DNA of 64,000 bases from Gonocerus acuteangulatus. Lineage: Eukaryota > Arthropoda > Insecta > Hemiptera > Coreidae. How positions within the stretch are numbered: position 1 is the first letter of the stretch; the number at the start of each line of letters is the position of its first letter. The position numbers and the translations under genes are program-made. Positions 11,641 to 49,940 of this stretch are shown piece by piece. The notes under the pieces are model-generated. The model was not told the DNA's origin. It saw only the letters and a program-made list of their open reading frames with translations, and made no database searches. Location of the stretch: positions 39,935,336 to 39,999,335 of the forward strand of contig OX328125.1 of NCBI GenBank assembly GCA_946811695.1, given 5' to 3'.

Positions 11641-11933
11641 AAACTTGTTATCATCAGTGATGTAGAATTGAGGTGATGCTTTGAATAAGCTGGCTTAGAT
11701 CGGAGGAAATGTTTTCTTCCGCCGTGAAGGACGTGTGAGGTGACGCCTAAGGAAAATGTTCAACATAATCTTGCCTCCTGATTATGAATCATCATGGATC
11801 ATTCTTATTTCTCGCAATAGAAGGAAGTCGCTCGAAACAAATTGACCCTTCGGGGTTTTTCACATTCGACGTCACAATTACGCAAGTCCCTATAGAATCA
11901 TACATACTGGCTAAGCTTGTATATTGTTAGGCG
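11641..11933 (+). other. Upstream region of the LITAF-domain gene
   Basis: Low-repeat sequence before the LITAF reading frame. A possible splice acceptor (GTATATTGTTAG) lies immediately before the first ATG at 11934, so an upstream noncoding exon is possible. No TATA box can be assigned with confidence. Confidence 0.35.
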
Positions 11934-12332
11934 ATGAGGAAGTCTGAGTGCAGTTCAACTAATACCTTGACCGAGGCATTTTCAATAATGGCTGAAGGTT
12001 CACCTAACGTCGCTTTTTACGCTCCACCATACCCATCGGAGGTTCCTGGCGGCTTTTCGTATCCAGTTTCTGCTGAGAGATACATGTTCGATGAATCGAA
12101 CTTCTTTGGTTCTCAGAGCATGAAAGTGAACTGCCCTGTCTGCCGGAGTGAAGTAGCCACAATCGTAGAAGAGAAGACTTCAGCAAGTGCCTGTATCCTT
12201 GGTGGATTCCTCTGCATCATGGGATGCGTCTGTGGTTGTTGTCTCATACCCTTGGATGCATTCAAGGTCTATCAACACAAGTGCCCACATTGTGGAACGT
12301 TTCTTGGCAAGTACAATAGAACTCCTCTTTAA
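11934..12332 (+). CDS. LITAF-domain protein
   Basis: Predicted 132-residue LITAF-like protein. These are monotopic membrane-associated zinc proteins of late endosomes and lysosomes. The N-terminal third is proline-rich (APPYPSEVPGG), as in family members that bind WW or ESCRT partners. The C-terminal LITAF domain has a first zinc half CPVC at residues 67-70, a cysteine-rich hydrophobic stretch at about 87-107 and a second zinc half HKCPHC at 115-120, followed by LGKY. All four expected metal-binding cysteines are present. Met19 (codon at 11988, context ATAATGG) opens MAEGSP and may be the true start, since family members usually begin shortly before the proline-rich part. The frame is uninterrupted, so the gene is intronless in its coding part. 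A retrocopy origin is possible, but no poly(A) remnant is visible. Confidence 0.85.
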   Translation: MRKSECSSTNTLTEAFSIMAEGSPNVAFYAPPYPSEVPGGFSYPVSAERYMFDESNFFGSQSMKVNCPVCRSEVATIVEEKTSASACILGGFLCIMGCVCGCCLIPLDAFKVYQHKCPHCGTFLGKYNRTPL

Positions 12333-12458
12333 AAAGTTAAATCACCAACGAACATATTTTTTGAAAAAATTAACTTTAAATCTTTATTTTGTTTAATGTA
12401 AATATTTACATTTATGAGTCTTATTCTAATATAAGATTTTAAAATCGTCTAATTAGCA

Positions 12459-12464
12459 AATAAA
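12459..12464 (+). terminator. Candidate polyadenylation signal of the LITAF gene
   Basis: AATAAA lies about 127 nt after the TAA stop, in an AT-rich 3' region. It is the first canonical hexamer downstream. Confidence 0.5.
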
Positions 12465-12569
12465 CATTGATTCTATATCTTTATAATTAAAGGAGAAGAC
12501 GATCTCGGCGGCTTTCTTTGTTAATCGTCCACGAATTTCTACGATAGTTAAATTTGTCAATTGAATGGC

Positions 12570-12790
12570 AAACACCTTCGATAGATCAGTCCCGTAACAG
12601 GCCACGAAAGGCAGATACTATAGAGGTTTCTGATTCATGAACATTCGGCACACTAGGGAGATAGTGTGATCAGAACTATACTCCGGCCGCCTGATTTTCC
12701 CCTTTGCTGCTAAATGCTGGGTCATTAGCACCAATGTACCCATTAATAAATTAATTAAAGGCTGCGTTGGCCTAGGGACGGTCAGGGTTT
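12570..12790 (-). repeat. SINE fragment, same family as 22290-22620
   Basis: In reverse complement it shares CGTCCCTAGGCC, TTTAATTAAT, AAAATCAGGC and ACACTATCTCCC with the 22290-22620 element, in the same order. The tRNA-like head is missing. The stretch from 12791 to 13230 is AT-rich with a (TA)n at about 13101-13139 and nothing else recognisable. Confidence 0.6.
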
Positions 12791-13096
12791 TTTTCCTATC
12801 TTATTTTTTTATTCATGATAATGCATTCTCTTAAATAATAAATAAATACTTTATTTTCATTAACACTTAACAATTTATTAATTTTTGTGTTGTAATTTCA
12901 TCAGTTTTCATTCAACATATTTTTTCAAGTTGGAATTTTCTTTTGTAAATGATATTTTTATGAAACATAAAATAGTGTTAGGGTATGTATAGTTCGTAAG
13001 GAATTTGTTATAGTTGTAATTTTCAATTTATATTTATTTATTTCAATATTCTCAAATATTTTTATACATATTCAAGTTCCTAAACCTGATGTAATT

Positions 13097-13144
<48 letters not shown>

Positions 13145-13231
13145 GGTTTTTTTTTAAATAATGAAGACAGTTTTTTTTATTACTCCCCCCCCCCTAACCA
13201 GATCCCATTTTAGCAAAAATAATACAGGTTG

Positions 13232-13445
13232 CCGGATCATCCCCCGGCAGAATGGTTAGTGTGCTGGACTCCCAGGGAAGAGGTAGGTTCAAATCCCACT
13301 TGTGGCAGGTTTCAGCGATGTTCCTGCTAAAACATTTCCTGTTCCTCCGCAGACAGGAAAGGGTAGCAGCCTTTAGATAGGCCGGCATTAATAGCCCAAG
13401 CAGCATTTGCGCCCTAATTCAAGAAAGAATATGGCTGGCCCCCAA
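13232..13445 (+). repeat. tRNA-derived SINE
   Basis: The tRNA-like head has an A-box-like region (GGCAGAATGGTTAGTG) and a B box GGTTCAAATCC near 13286-13296. The tRNA-unrelated body follows (TTCCTGCTAAAACATTTCCT, AGCAGCATTTGCGCC). The head cannot fold as a complete functional tRNA, so it is called a SINE. Confidence 0.65.
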
Positions 13446-13447
13446 AG

Positions 13448-14000
13448 TTAACCCCAAAAATGTGACGGAACATTACACGTTACCTTGGAAACTGGATTCA
13501 TAGTTGAAATTTGCCGTAACATGGAATCAGCTTTTTTCTGTGTCAATTTAATTAAAACTATAAGATATTTTAACTTTCTTATCAACGACACAGATAAAAT
13601 CGCGGTCATTCCAAAACATAAAAAAATTCCGACTCGCAGGATCTGCGTCATCTTGGCGTTCTTATTCCTAGTGTCTTCTGGAAAGCTTGAAATATCAGTT
13701 TTGGACCTGCCGATTTCCTTCAAATGTCTTGAAACTGTCGTGGCTCCTACTCCGAGTTCTTTGGCATATTCCCTAGTGCTTTTTGTGGGATATGCTTCAA
13801 CCCTTTCTTTCAGGTGGTCATTGTTAAGCTTAGTTTCTGGCCTTCCTCGCTCCTCGTGGTCAAGGTCAAAATTTCCACTTCGAAACCTGGAAAACCAACG
13901 GTAAACAGTTCGTTCATTCACCTTTCCCTCCCCGAACGCCGTGTTAGTGTTCATACACGCCTCAGCAGCGCTATGACCGAGCTTAAATTCATAACGAAAA
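13448..14000 (-). pseudogene. Mariner transposase N-terminus fused to repeat sequence
   Basis: The minus-strand frame opens with YEFKLGHSAAEAC just upstream of the Met at 13952-13954. It continues through a first HTH (ERTVYRWFSRFRSGNFDL), the GRP linker, and a second HTH (TREYAKELGVGATTVSRHLK), down to about 13690. This is the paired DNA-binding domain of mariner transposases. At about 13620-13680 the frame runs into an AGTCC-family end (TCCGACTCGCAGGATCTGCG), so residues after KTDIS are not transposase. The DDE catalytic domain is absent. A small reversed piece of the same transposase (CTGACATTTCATACGGTACA) lies at about 14062-14085, so the locus is rearranged. Not functional. Confidence 0.8.
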
Positions 14001-14195
14001 ATGATGTTTGTAAATAATGAAATAAAAAAGGGAAAGGATTAAATCGCAAAGTAAACAAAACTGACATTTCATACGGTACAGCCTGATAGAAACAGTTATT
14101 GTTTGAATAATGTAAACAAGTTTGAATACCTTCTGAAATGAAATCTCCAAGAAAACAAAGATATTCGCCAATTGCACAAAAAAGTGACAGTGTCT

Positions 14196-14428
14196 ATATC
14201 CCTAAGGGTGCGTTTTAATCTGATAGTTATTGCAGGATATTTATGTCAGAAAGAAAGTATGACTAATGTTAACTGCAAATAATTTATATCTGAGATATAT
14301 ATTTCTATCACGAGCAATAAGGGTGCGTTTACATCTGACACTTCTCGCAGGAAATATATCTCTGGTGTCGGATATAATAATTATCTATCCGACACCTGAG
14401 ATATATTTCCTGAGAGAAGGGTCAGATA
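14196..14428. repeat. Repeat ending in a long hairpin
   Basis: A diverged direct copy starting AAGGGTGCGTTT (14205) is followed by AAGGGTGCGTTTACATCTGA (about 14318). The last ~95 bp (14334-14428) form an imperfect palindrome with ~40-bp arms (GCAGGAAATATATCTC against GAGATATATTTCCTG; GTGTCGGATA against TATCCGACAC). It looks like a small terminal-inverted-repeat or foldback element. Confidence 0.6.
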
Positions 14429-14439
14429 AGAAATGGGCG

Positions 14440-14563
14440 ATCTGAATCGACTTTTTAACACGATATATCGATCTTTTGAAACGATCTCCAAGGGCCGATC
14501 TTTTCAAAGAATCGATCTCCGAGGGCCGATCTTTTTAATGAATGGATCTCTAAGGGTCGATCT
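14440..14563. repeat. Short tandem repeat, about 41-bp unit
   Basis: Units contain CGATCTCCAAGGGCCGATCT with small changes, about three copies. The array resumes after the MITE at 14902 (GTCGATCTTCAAAAGAATCG), so the MITE interrupts it. Confidence 0.7.
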
Positions 14564-14901
14564 CATGGGCGTATATAGAAAATAATTTGGAGGGGACTGG
14601 GGAAATTTCGGGGGGGGGGGCTGAGACCATTTCCAGTGTGTATGGAATACTAACAATTTAGATCTTGGAAGAGTTTTAGCCAACTAAAACGCTATTACTT
14701 CCAAAATAGAATATTTTTTATGAACTAAATGATCTTATTTAATTTATTTTTAAGGGTTTTATGAAATTTTTACCGATCAAATCAAAATTTCGGGGGGGCC
14801 TTATATATGCACATGCCTCAGCCCCCCCTTATATACGCCCATGCCTCAGCCCCCCCTTATATACGCCCATGCCTCAGCCCCCCCCTTATATACGCCCATG
14901 G
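14564..14901. mobile_element. MITE with CATGGGCGTATATA ends and 8-bp target duplication
   Basis: The ends are CATGGGCGTATATAGAAAAT and TATACGCCCATG. Perfect 8-bp duplications GTCGATCT flank it at 14556-14563 and 14902-14909, and both lie in the interrupted 41-bp tandem array. The right end is expanded into several copies of a CCTTATATACGCCCATGC unit plus C-runs, so the end has tandemly amplified. The short open frame at 14761-15012 is this expansion, not a gene. Confidence 0.85.
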
Positions 14902-14909
14902 TCGATCTT

Positions 14910-17900
14910 CAAAAGAATCGATAGAGAATTAAAGGATCATTCGAATATTGTTTCTTTTGAGAAACTGGATATATCACCCTTTGCAGCTCCAAATTCTCTT
15001 CGAACTTTGTAAACAAATGATCGGGCATCTCTTCAAGAATGCAGTAGTTTCTAAATCGGTGTGCCCAGCAGTTAAGGAAAGGGCACACTAAACAGCATGT
15101 ATTTACATTTCCTGAGTAAGAATAGGTTCTGCCACATCTATCTCCAACAAAGAAAGCTATGTTACTATAACACACAGAAAAATGCTGCACCAATAGTGTA
15201 CGTTCTCAAATAGCTTCAGCACTCAGTCTATATATACATTTATCCTAATTTTCCTTATTTTTAAATGGCTTGATTGGAATTGTATTATTTCTTTTGAATG
15301 ATATGCCACTTATATTTACCAATTATGAATAAAAATTAATCTTTAATAATTTTTTAAATATTTATAAATTGTGAATTTTGTTTCTGAAGACAAAACATTG
15401 TCGTTTTAATATTAATCAGCCTCCAAACTAATATGAAAAGTTCATCACTTCAAAATCTTAGAACACATTAGGCAGAGGGAAATAGATCTCAAGACCAATT
15501 GAACACCAGTGATACAGTTACAATACTGAATCAAATATAAACAGAATCTTATATATTTTTTAAATTCATGAATTGGTAAACAAATGGATTATAATTTATT
15601 TTTTCACATTGTTTCCCACTCTAGAAATACATCTTTTCTAGGCAGAAGGAAGATGTTGTATCTTAACATAGTAGAATGATGCTGGTTATGTCAGGAGCTA
15701 GTTGCTCACGAATCCTTCAAGCACATGTCATTTTCAAATCATTCCACTCCTGGAGCTATTTTAAGCAATCCAAACAAATGAAAACCTCAGTTTAGCTCAA
15801 GATAAGTCAAGAGCATTGTCTGTAGTTTGCAGGCCATTAGAGCAACAGTAAGCTGCCCTGCATGATCATGGAGGAGGATGGCTTCCCAAATCGGTTGGTC
15901 CCTTCTTTTCTGGGAAAAGTGTTACTCAACTCCATTATTCCGGCCTTTAATGCTCCAATGTCTTTAGGAATGCGTCGAATTGTACAAATGTTTTATCTGT
16001 AATGTTGTTCAGAGGACGGTGAACGTATTGTCAAACTTCCAGAATTTCTCTATAGGGGCCTTGTCCTATACCCTTCGTATTTGATTTGAGACCTCATTAC
16101 ATTAGGTTTGCAGATCTGGTATCGTATGATACTGAATCCACCCGAAAAATTCCTTCAGCGGGCCCGCTGTCGTGGCGTATTTGACATTTTACTAAATGGT
16201 AATTAATCCACTAAAAGTACATAATTTTAAAAAGTTTCATCTCTTATTTATTTATTTTATATGTTTGCCAAAATAACTATACAAAAGGAAGACTTGGGGC
16301 CTGATGGAAATTTTGTTTGATGGAAATTTGGTCTTGAAAATGTTAAGCATTAATGACAAAGTGTATGGAAGTGTGGATCAGCCTGGTCTCCCAACCCCTC
16401 ATGGCCCTACCCAAATGTACATACTTTTTTTTTGTTTTGTGCATTAGCTGCCGAGGCAAGTGTAAATACTATTCACATGTGTACAGTCCTACCAACCAAA
16501 GATGCTAAATCTAAAGAAGTTAAAAGTAGAGGAATAGTAGGAAAATAGTTAATCAAAAATTTAATTAAATCTTTATTAACAATAACAGAAGTAAGGAGCT
16601 TCAAAAGGAAAGCTGATAGCAGTAAATTCCCAAAAATGGAAGGAAAAAAATTGCGAGACAAATAAAAAATCAATACCTTGTTTTCTGTCAAGTAACTTAA
16701 ATTCATAACAGAAACAGCTAAATAATTTAAAATAGCTTATCATAGTTTTGTTCACAGCAAATATTACTCAAAAAAAAATTGAGGCATCATAGATCACAAA
16801 TGTTTCACTGCCATGTGGAAAGAATCACTAAGAAAGTAAGAAAAATTCTTTTTCACTATTTTATGAATAAACAAAACAATTATTCTTGATGTGATGAAAA
16901 CAACATTCACAATACAAGCAAAGCTTGAGTATACAATAAGAAAATGACATACAAGGCATGTATACCACAAGGCAGACTGTCAGTAAACAAGGAATAAAAG
17001 TTTACTACAATATATTAGAACAATGATATTTATTAAAAAAAAAAACAAAAAAAAAAAACACTTATTCTTAGTAGTAATAATTAAACATAAAACTATTGCA
17101 CTAAATGTTAAATCACAAATTTTACATAAAAGTTCCAAAAATAAATAAATAAAGCAACTAAAGAAAATTACTGGCTCAATGTAGTCTACTAGCCCCTTAA
17201 TTAGACAGCTGATCAATACAGTTGGAGATAAAAAAATATTTGTCACAGCTTTCTATTATAAATTTTATATTTTTACATTTTACTTTCAGTTTTCAGCTCT
17301 CCTTTATTGAATAAAAATATCTTGTTTTAAACTCAATTTCTGAGCATAAAACCACGAGAACTCCCATGTTCTTCTCTTATAACAAATACAAGCTTTGGAA
17401 ATATTAGACTTTTTTTAAAGCTAAAAATGTAGGGCTGCCAACTAATCTAAAAGGCAATAATTAAAAAAAAAAACAGAATTAATAATAAAAAAAATATCTT
17501 GTCATTATAACATGACTCTGAATTCGAAGAAGTCACTATCTCCCCTGGTATGCTCATAGGTTTAAGACAAATATTAGACCAAGGCAAGATAAAAGATCTA
17601 GTTGGCAACCCAAAGCTTGTAATATTGTTTACAGAGCAATAGAGCTTAGACCCATATTTACTGAATTTGTTTAAAAAATTAATATAAAATAACTTAAAAA
17701 AAAATTGACCTTTCGAATTAAATAATGTTTAATTATTTCAGTCTATTCTGAGAGCATAAATAAGGAATGATATTTTGCTCTTATCAAAGACACTTGAATT
17801 CACAATAAAATATGAGCGCCAAACAATGTCTACTGTTTCGGTTAATCAGACAACTGAATACTGTGATAAAATTGATAAAATGAAATAGACTTTTAAAAAT

Positions 17901-18400
17901 TTGACATCTACTGACAAGAAAGGAATGATCAACAATCAAGTTATCACCATCACCTCATCTTTGGAAATGAATTAAACACTAAAATAGTAAACATTAAGCT
18001 CTATTTCAACTAAATAATAAATAATTATGTGCTCAAAAAATGCATAAAACAATATCCATAAGAGAGGCAACTTTACAAAAATATGTTATGCCAGTAAAAA
18101 TTACTGAAGCACTTTTGAGGTGCGAGTGAAACTTACCCTGACTTAATTCATATGTATCGCACCCAAAACATGTTTGGCCAATGAGTTCACAACCAATTTC
18201 ATAATTTTATATAAGTAATTAAGGCACCCTAAAAACCTAAACTCTGGTGCCACTGAAAGATGATACGGAAAAAAAAAAAATCATTACAAAAACTATACAT
18301 GAACTAAAATGTGATGCTGCATCAATAGTTCATCACAGAAATAAGTGTTTAATGACAAAAAGAGTGTATTATATAAGAAATATGTATATGTATAAAGTAA
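14910..18400. other. AT-rich intergenic stretch without a recognised gene
   Basis: Between the MITE and the 3' end of the acyltransferase gene only short open frames occur, with no domain or splice pattern I can support. The part at 15.85-16.15 kb is less AT-rich and could be an old transposon remnant, but no motif was recognised. Confidence 0.5.
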
Positions 18401-18408
18401 TGTACACT

Positions 18409-18414
18409 TTTTAT
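18409..18414 (-). terminator. Candidate polyadenylation signal of the LPGAT1-like gene
   Basis: AATAAA on the minus strand about 125 nt past the stop codon at 18537-18539. Confidence 0.45.
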
Positions 18415-18536
18415 TAACTTGACAGTAATACGTTCTTATTACTTCAAATCCCAGACAAATACTTCCTTTTTTAAAAGAAGCTTTCTTTATACAAGTTATT
18501 AATGCCCATGATAGTGAGCTGGTAGAAGAGGGAATG

Positions 18537-45418
<26,882 letters not shown>

Positions 45419-45497
45419 ACACTTCAGGAGGAGGAATGGACTGAAACAAATAAAAAACACACACAGAAGGGATAAAAAAAAATATTATTATTTATTA

Positions 45498-45690
45498 TGT
45501 GGAGGCCCGTTGGCCATGAGCAAGGCGTGAGCACTTAACACTCCGTGCCAAAGGTTGTGGGTTCGATTCCCACTATGGGGTGGTGGCTTTTCTTTAGAAA
45601 AAAGGAAAAGGCATCAGCCCTATCCTGGCTAGGAAAGGGTGGTAACCTATAGATAACCCGTCCAAAAATTTGTAGTTAGTAATAATGGAC
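45498..45690 (+). repeat. tRNA-derived SINE
   Basis: Head with A-box-like TGGCCATGAGCAAGGCGTGA and B box GGGTTCGATTCCC at about 45559-45571. The body GGGTGGTAACCTATAGATAA is shared with 35695 and 40030. It lies just upstream of the first recognised LPGAT1 coding exon. Confidence 0.75.
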
Positions 45691-47337
45691 GTTAAAATTT
45701 AAATAAATAAGTAAGCAATGCTTTTAAAAGTAAGAAAATATATTAGGCAAAATACAATAATTCAGGTAAACATTCTCCACATGGTGGTTTTCCAAGATTC
45801 AACATACTACTGATAACATTTTAGGTGCAAATTAAAATTCACTAACAAATGATAATAAAAAGGACAATAGAAACAAAAATTTTAAAATGTTGTATTAATC
45901 CGTCTTTAGTAAAATAAAATTTTACCTAAAATAATAATAATAAGCGAATACGATAATCTACAAATAATAATGTCTATTTTCAGCAATCAATAATAAGTAT
46001 TTGTGCAAAACAAAGAATTAAAAAAAAAAAAAAAAAAAATCTTGAAAAGATAATTCTTTAAAGAATGAGAGAATTTTCCTTAATAGTAATTAACAGCAAA
46101 AATATCTGATATTAAGACAGAATTTTATCACCATTAATCTCTCATTTTAAAAACTTGCAAAAACAAAGAAATATACTGAAGAAAAATATTTACCTCATTT
46201 TGAACTTCCACTATCACTCTCAAATTATAGCCATCGCTTTTTTATTTCTCTCCATGAGAGGTTTAACACTTCTCTTCTATCCTTATCATTTGTATTATGT
46301 AATTGAGCTCATATTTACAGCAAATTTTGTCTGTAAACCAAATTCATCAATCCTTAACTTAAAATATACATAAAAAAAAATTTATGAATGATTGCCAAAC
46401 AATCTAAACTTGCATCAGTAACTTATTAACAACAAATCAACAAATGGTTCCTTCAACATTTAAAACACAAAAATAAATCAACAAACAATTAAGTCAATAT
46501 TTAAATTTTTCGTTTTTTTGCTTGAATGTGAAACATTCAGACCTCAAAAGCATACCTTGGAACAATGTTCAATAGTTAATTAATTACGTTGAAGGGTGTT
46601 GCTCTAAACAAGAATATGTTTATAGTTGAAAGACTACATTGTTTTAGATTAGAATAAAACCCAACGAAAACAATAATAAAAATGAAACAATAATAAAAAT
46701 AAAAATTGACCTCTCTAATACCCTATCACAGCAGATTTGGATTTCAATTTACTAATAAAAATCCATGCTTTAACATCTATAAACATTTTTAAGCATTTTT
46801 TTTTTCTATTGGAGCATCTGGGGCTAAAAATGAAACAAAATACAATGGTCCTATTGATGAGACATTATGATTGAAATATTTCAAAATGAGTGTTTAATAA
46901 TAAATTTAAATTAGAAATAAACAGCGAAACGAAAAAAATGTTGGGTACCTTGGAATGAGTAATTCATGGTGTTTTTTTACTATACTGGATCAAAACAAAT
47001 TTAATAGGAAAGAGTTATTTAGGCCATAATTTTTTAAAAAAGAAGCTACAAATGGTTAATTGTAAATAGGACGAAAGATAATAAGTACATATAATGAAAT
47101 ATGCCTCAAGGTTTATACATTAGCTAGAAATGAAATCATTGGTGACTAATGAAACCTCCCACGAATAACTCAGGTCAGGCCTGACATTATAAACTCAGGG
47201 TCTTTCTTCGAAATTATTTAGCAACTAACTTCTTATTTATGAATATATCTTACTATTTATTATCTTCAAATCCTAACCTTGCAGAAATACACATCAGCTT
47301 CCACACAAGTGTGTGTTCAACAAATAACCACACTCAC

Positions 47338-47560
47338 ATCAGCACGGCACTTGAGTTAAAAACATGTGGCTATAAGATACGAAAGTATTAGAAATATAAA
47401 GATTTGAGAAAAACACAGGTTTTATAAGATAACAAATGAACCAGCGGTAGTAGCGGATCAACCGACTTTACAAGCAACCTGATAACCGGCAAACTGATAT
47501 CTCCTGAATTCGGACAGCCTGTCCAAGGACGATTACCAGCGCTCCTCCCGCCACTTTCAA
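47338..47560 (-). promoter_or_regulatory. Possible noncoding first exon and promoter of the LPGAT1-like gene
   Basis: A strong donor (GAT/GTGAGT) ends at 47338, and 47440-47560 is a GC-richer island in AT-rich surroundings. Read into the next exon in the required phase, the frame has an in-frame TAG a few codons upstream and no ATG. This suits a 5'-UTR exon with translation starting at 45418. Inferred only. From 45700 to 47330 the first intron shows no recognised element. Confidence 0.3.
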
Positions 47561-47818
47561 ATTAGCATGAAACAATAATTTCATATGCCGTATTTGTTAA
47601 ATATGCATTTAGTCAAATAATTGTTTCTAGCAGTTGAACCATTAATTTTAATTTGCTTTTCAGTCAAGTTTTATAGTTAAACAGTAAATTCATTTTCTTT
47701 TTAGCACTTTCCTCCAAAGGAAAGTAGCTATTGAGGTTGCACTCATGACGGAATTTTTGAAAAATTTCTTCGAATCTTTATCGATCCTACCGATTAGACA
47801 CCGATAATGACCCCAGTT

Positions 47819-47823
<5 letters not shown>

Positions 47824-47883
<60 letters not shown>
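47824..47883. repeat. (TA)n microsatellite, target of the pogo insertion
   Basis: A pure TA run abuts the left end of the 47884 element, and TATATATA follows its right end, so the insertion lies within the array. Confidence 0.9.
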
Positions 47884-47886
<3 letters not shown>

Positions 47887-49380
47887 GAAGGTGTTGTACC
47901 TTTGACCACCGAGACTGTGGTGGTATGTAGCAACATATGCTGTGTAATTAGTGTTTAGCTCCTTCACTAGAGGGCTTGTGTAACCTACTTTGGATTATTC
48001 AAGTCAAAGAGGACTCTTGCAAAAAATACTTAGGTATCCATTTCTATCATAGAAATGTAAGTTATTGATGACGTTTTGCCTCATAATATTTTTTGTATTA
48101 TGTCTTTTTAGGTGGAAATCATTTGACGAAGTAGCTATCACAATAAGAAATATGGTGTAGCTTCTGAAATTGATTTATCTTAACCCTAACATTTTTAGCA
48201 TGCTTTTTAATTTGCACTACCAAGGTGCTGTACCTCTGACCACGACTAGTTGTTATTCTTTTGACCAGATCATTTTTTCAGAATTCAACTTATATGTTCT
48301 TCTGCTGCAACTTTTTAAAAAATAATTAATATTGGTTGCTTCAATTGTTCAAAGAATTAAAAAAATAATAAATGAAATAAGTTCAAACTGTCTTTATCAA
48401 TCCTCAGTGTAGCAGTTCAATCCCATCGCCCCTTATCGTTCCACCTGAAGTTGTAAGGCCTCATCGAAAAGCGCAGGCAAGGAAAATGTGAAATAGGGGC
48501 CGGCCTACAGGGAAACCTCGTATCCTGACAGACATTCCTGAAAAGCTAATTATTGAAGGTCAAAAAAAACGAAAGCACCACCCTAAACGTAAGATACCAC
48601 ATACAAATAAACCCCTTCCTAAAAAGTGATAAATAAAAAGAAAATTATTCTAATGACAGTTCAGATTGTGATACTGACACCAAAATTTCTTCAGGAGAAA
48701 GTGACGATCTGTCTGATAAATGTCGTGAGTTAAGTCGATAACCAGCAACAATTTGAAAAATATGATTTGGAAAAAGGAAATTTTATACTTGTTAAAAATA
48801 AAAGTAAAAAGACTATTAAATATTTAGTCGCAGAGATCTGTGGTATTAAATGTCAAATGTTTAAGATCCAATATTTGAAAAAACAAACTTTAAGTGACAA
48901 GTATACGAGAGAAGATGAAAATTTGTATGATATTGATGTTGAAGACATTGTGGCTAAACTTCCATGCCATACTATTGTTGACACTTAAAACATTTATCGA
49001 TTGGACTGGATTTTTCAGCATATTAAGCACAACATAATATCAATAATAGTTTTTTTATTAAGCTTACATCATTGTTCTGTATTTATTAAACTTACAATTA
49101 ATTACAATATTACTGAATACATTTTTTTTCTGCACTGGTGTGTTGTTTTTACGTGGTCAGAGGTACAACTACACGTTGTACCTTTGACAACCGTACGATT
49201 ATTTTTTTAAAAAAAAACAATAAAAAATATTAAATGTAAAGCTAGAACCTTGAAAAAATTTAATATGATCGGCAATAGAATACTAATTTCAATGAAATAA
49301 AAAAAAATGAATTTATCCTTAATATTCAAGCTAAAAAAAAAAAAAGTTTGCTAAGTGGTCAAAGGTACAACACCTTCCCC
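47884..49380 (+). mobile_element. pogo-like DNA transposon inserted in (TA)n
   Basis: Inverted ends GGGGAAGGTGTTGTACCTTT and (right) CAAAGGTACAACACCTTCCCC match for about 27 bp. Subterminal repeats of the same sequence lie at about 48221-48243 and 49155-49190. Insertion in TA repeats fits TA-targeting Tc1-mariner-pogo elements. It is 1.5 kb and contains only transposase 3' remnants. Confidence 0.85.
48420..48988 (+). pseudogene. pogo-like transposase C-terminal remnant
   Basis: PEVVRPHRKAQARK, a stop, then RGRPTGKPRILTDIPEKLII match the 'P.PKA..RK...RGR..GKS.ILTDTPEK' tail of pogo-type DDE transposases. A lysine-rich segment and an acidic linker follow, then an open frame (48767-48988) starting MEKGNFILVKNKSKK and ending LPCHTIVDT, similar to the C-terminal domain seen in such proteins. 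The N-terminal DNA-binding and DDE parts are gone. Confidence 0.7.
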
Positions 49381-49390
49381 TATATATACA

Positions 49391-49940
49391 ATTATTTATG
49401 TGTCCGTTAACACGATACAGGCCAGAGGTTTTGGTTTTTTTTTCGCCACGAAACTTGGTATATAGTATTCCCCCATCAAACGATTGAACGAGTTCGTTAA
49501 CCAACAAAATCGGTTTATCTGGATGGGGGGAGGGGGGTTACTCCGGAACCAAAGTAGTTATTAGCCAATACCAGTCGTAATTTTTGTTATATTTCAACGA
49601 AACTCGGTATTCGTTGTGGTCAACTAAGAGAAACATGTGTTGTAAAAATAAAGTAAATTGGTTCATTAGAAGGGGGAGGGGTTTACTCCAGAGCCAAAGG
49701 TAATTATTTGCTCATACCGGTCGTAATTTCTGTTGTCTTGTTACGAAACTCTTTATACGTCCTGGCTATCTAATAAGAAAGAAGTTTTGTAAAAATGAAC
49801 TAAATCGGTCTATTGGAATGGGGGGGGGGGGTTACTTTGTACAATGTTTGAACTGAATTCTCCGGATTGCATCATGAGGTCAACCTCATAAGCGGGGTTC
49901 ATCCTTATGGAGGACGGGAGGAAACGCGCTAAAAATACAT
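49391..49940 (+). repeat. Tandem ~147-bp repeat joined to an AGTCC-family hairpin end
   Basis: GGGGGTTACTCCGGAACCAA-type units start near 49538, 49684 and 49832, about three copies with G-runs. The array continues into a family hairpin end (CATGAGGTCAACCTCATAAG ... GCGCT) at 49935. The block order (TA tract, then GTTCGTTAACCAACAAAATC) parallels the AGTCC family, so this may be a distant relative. A reversed relative lies at 53870-54250. Confidence 0.6.
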
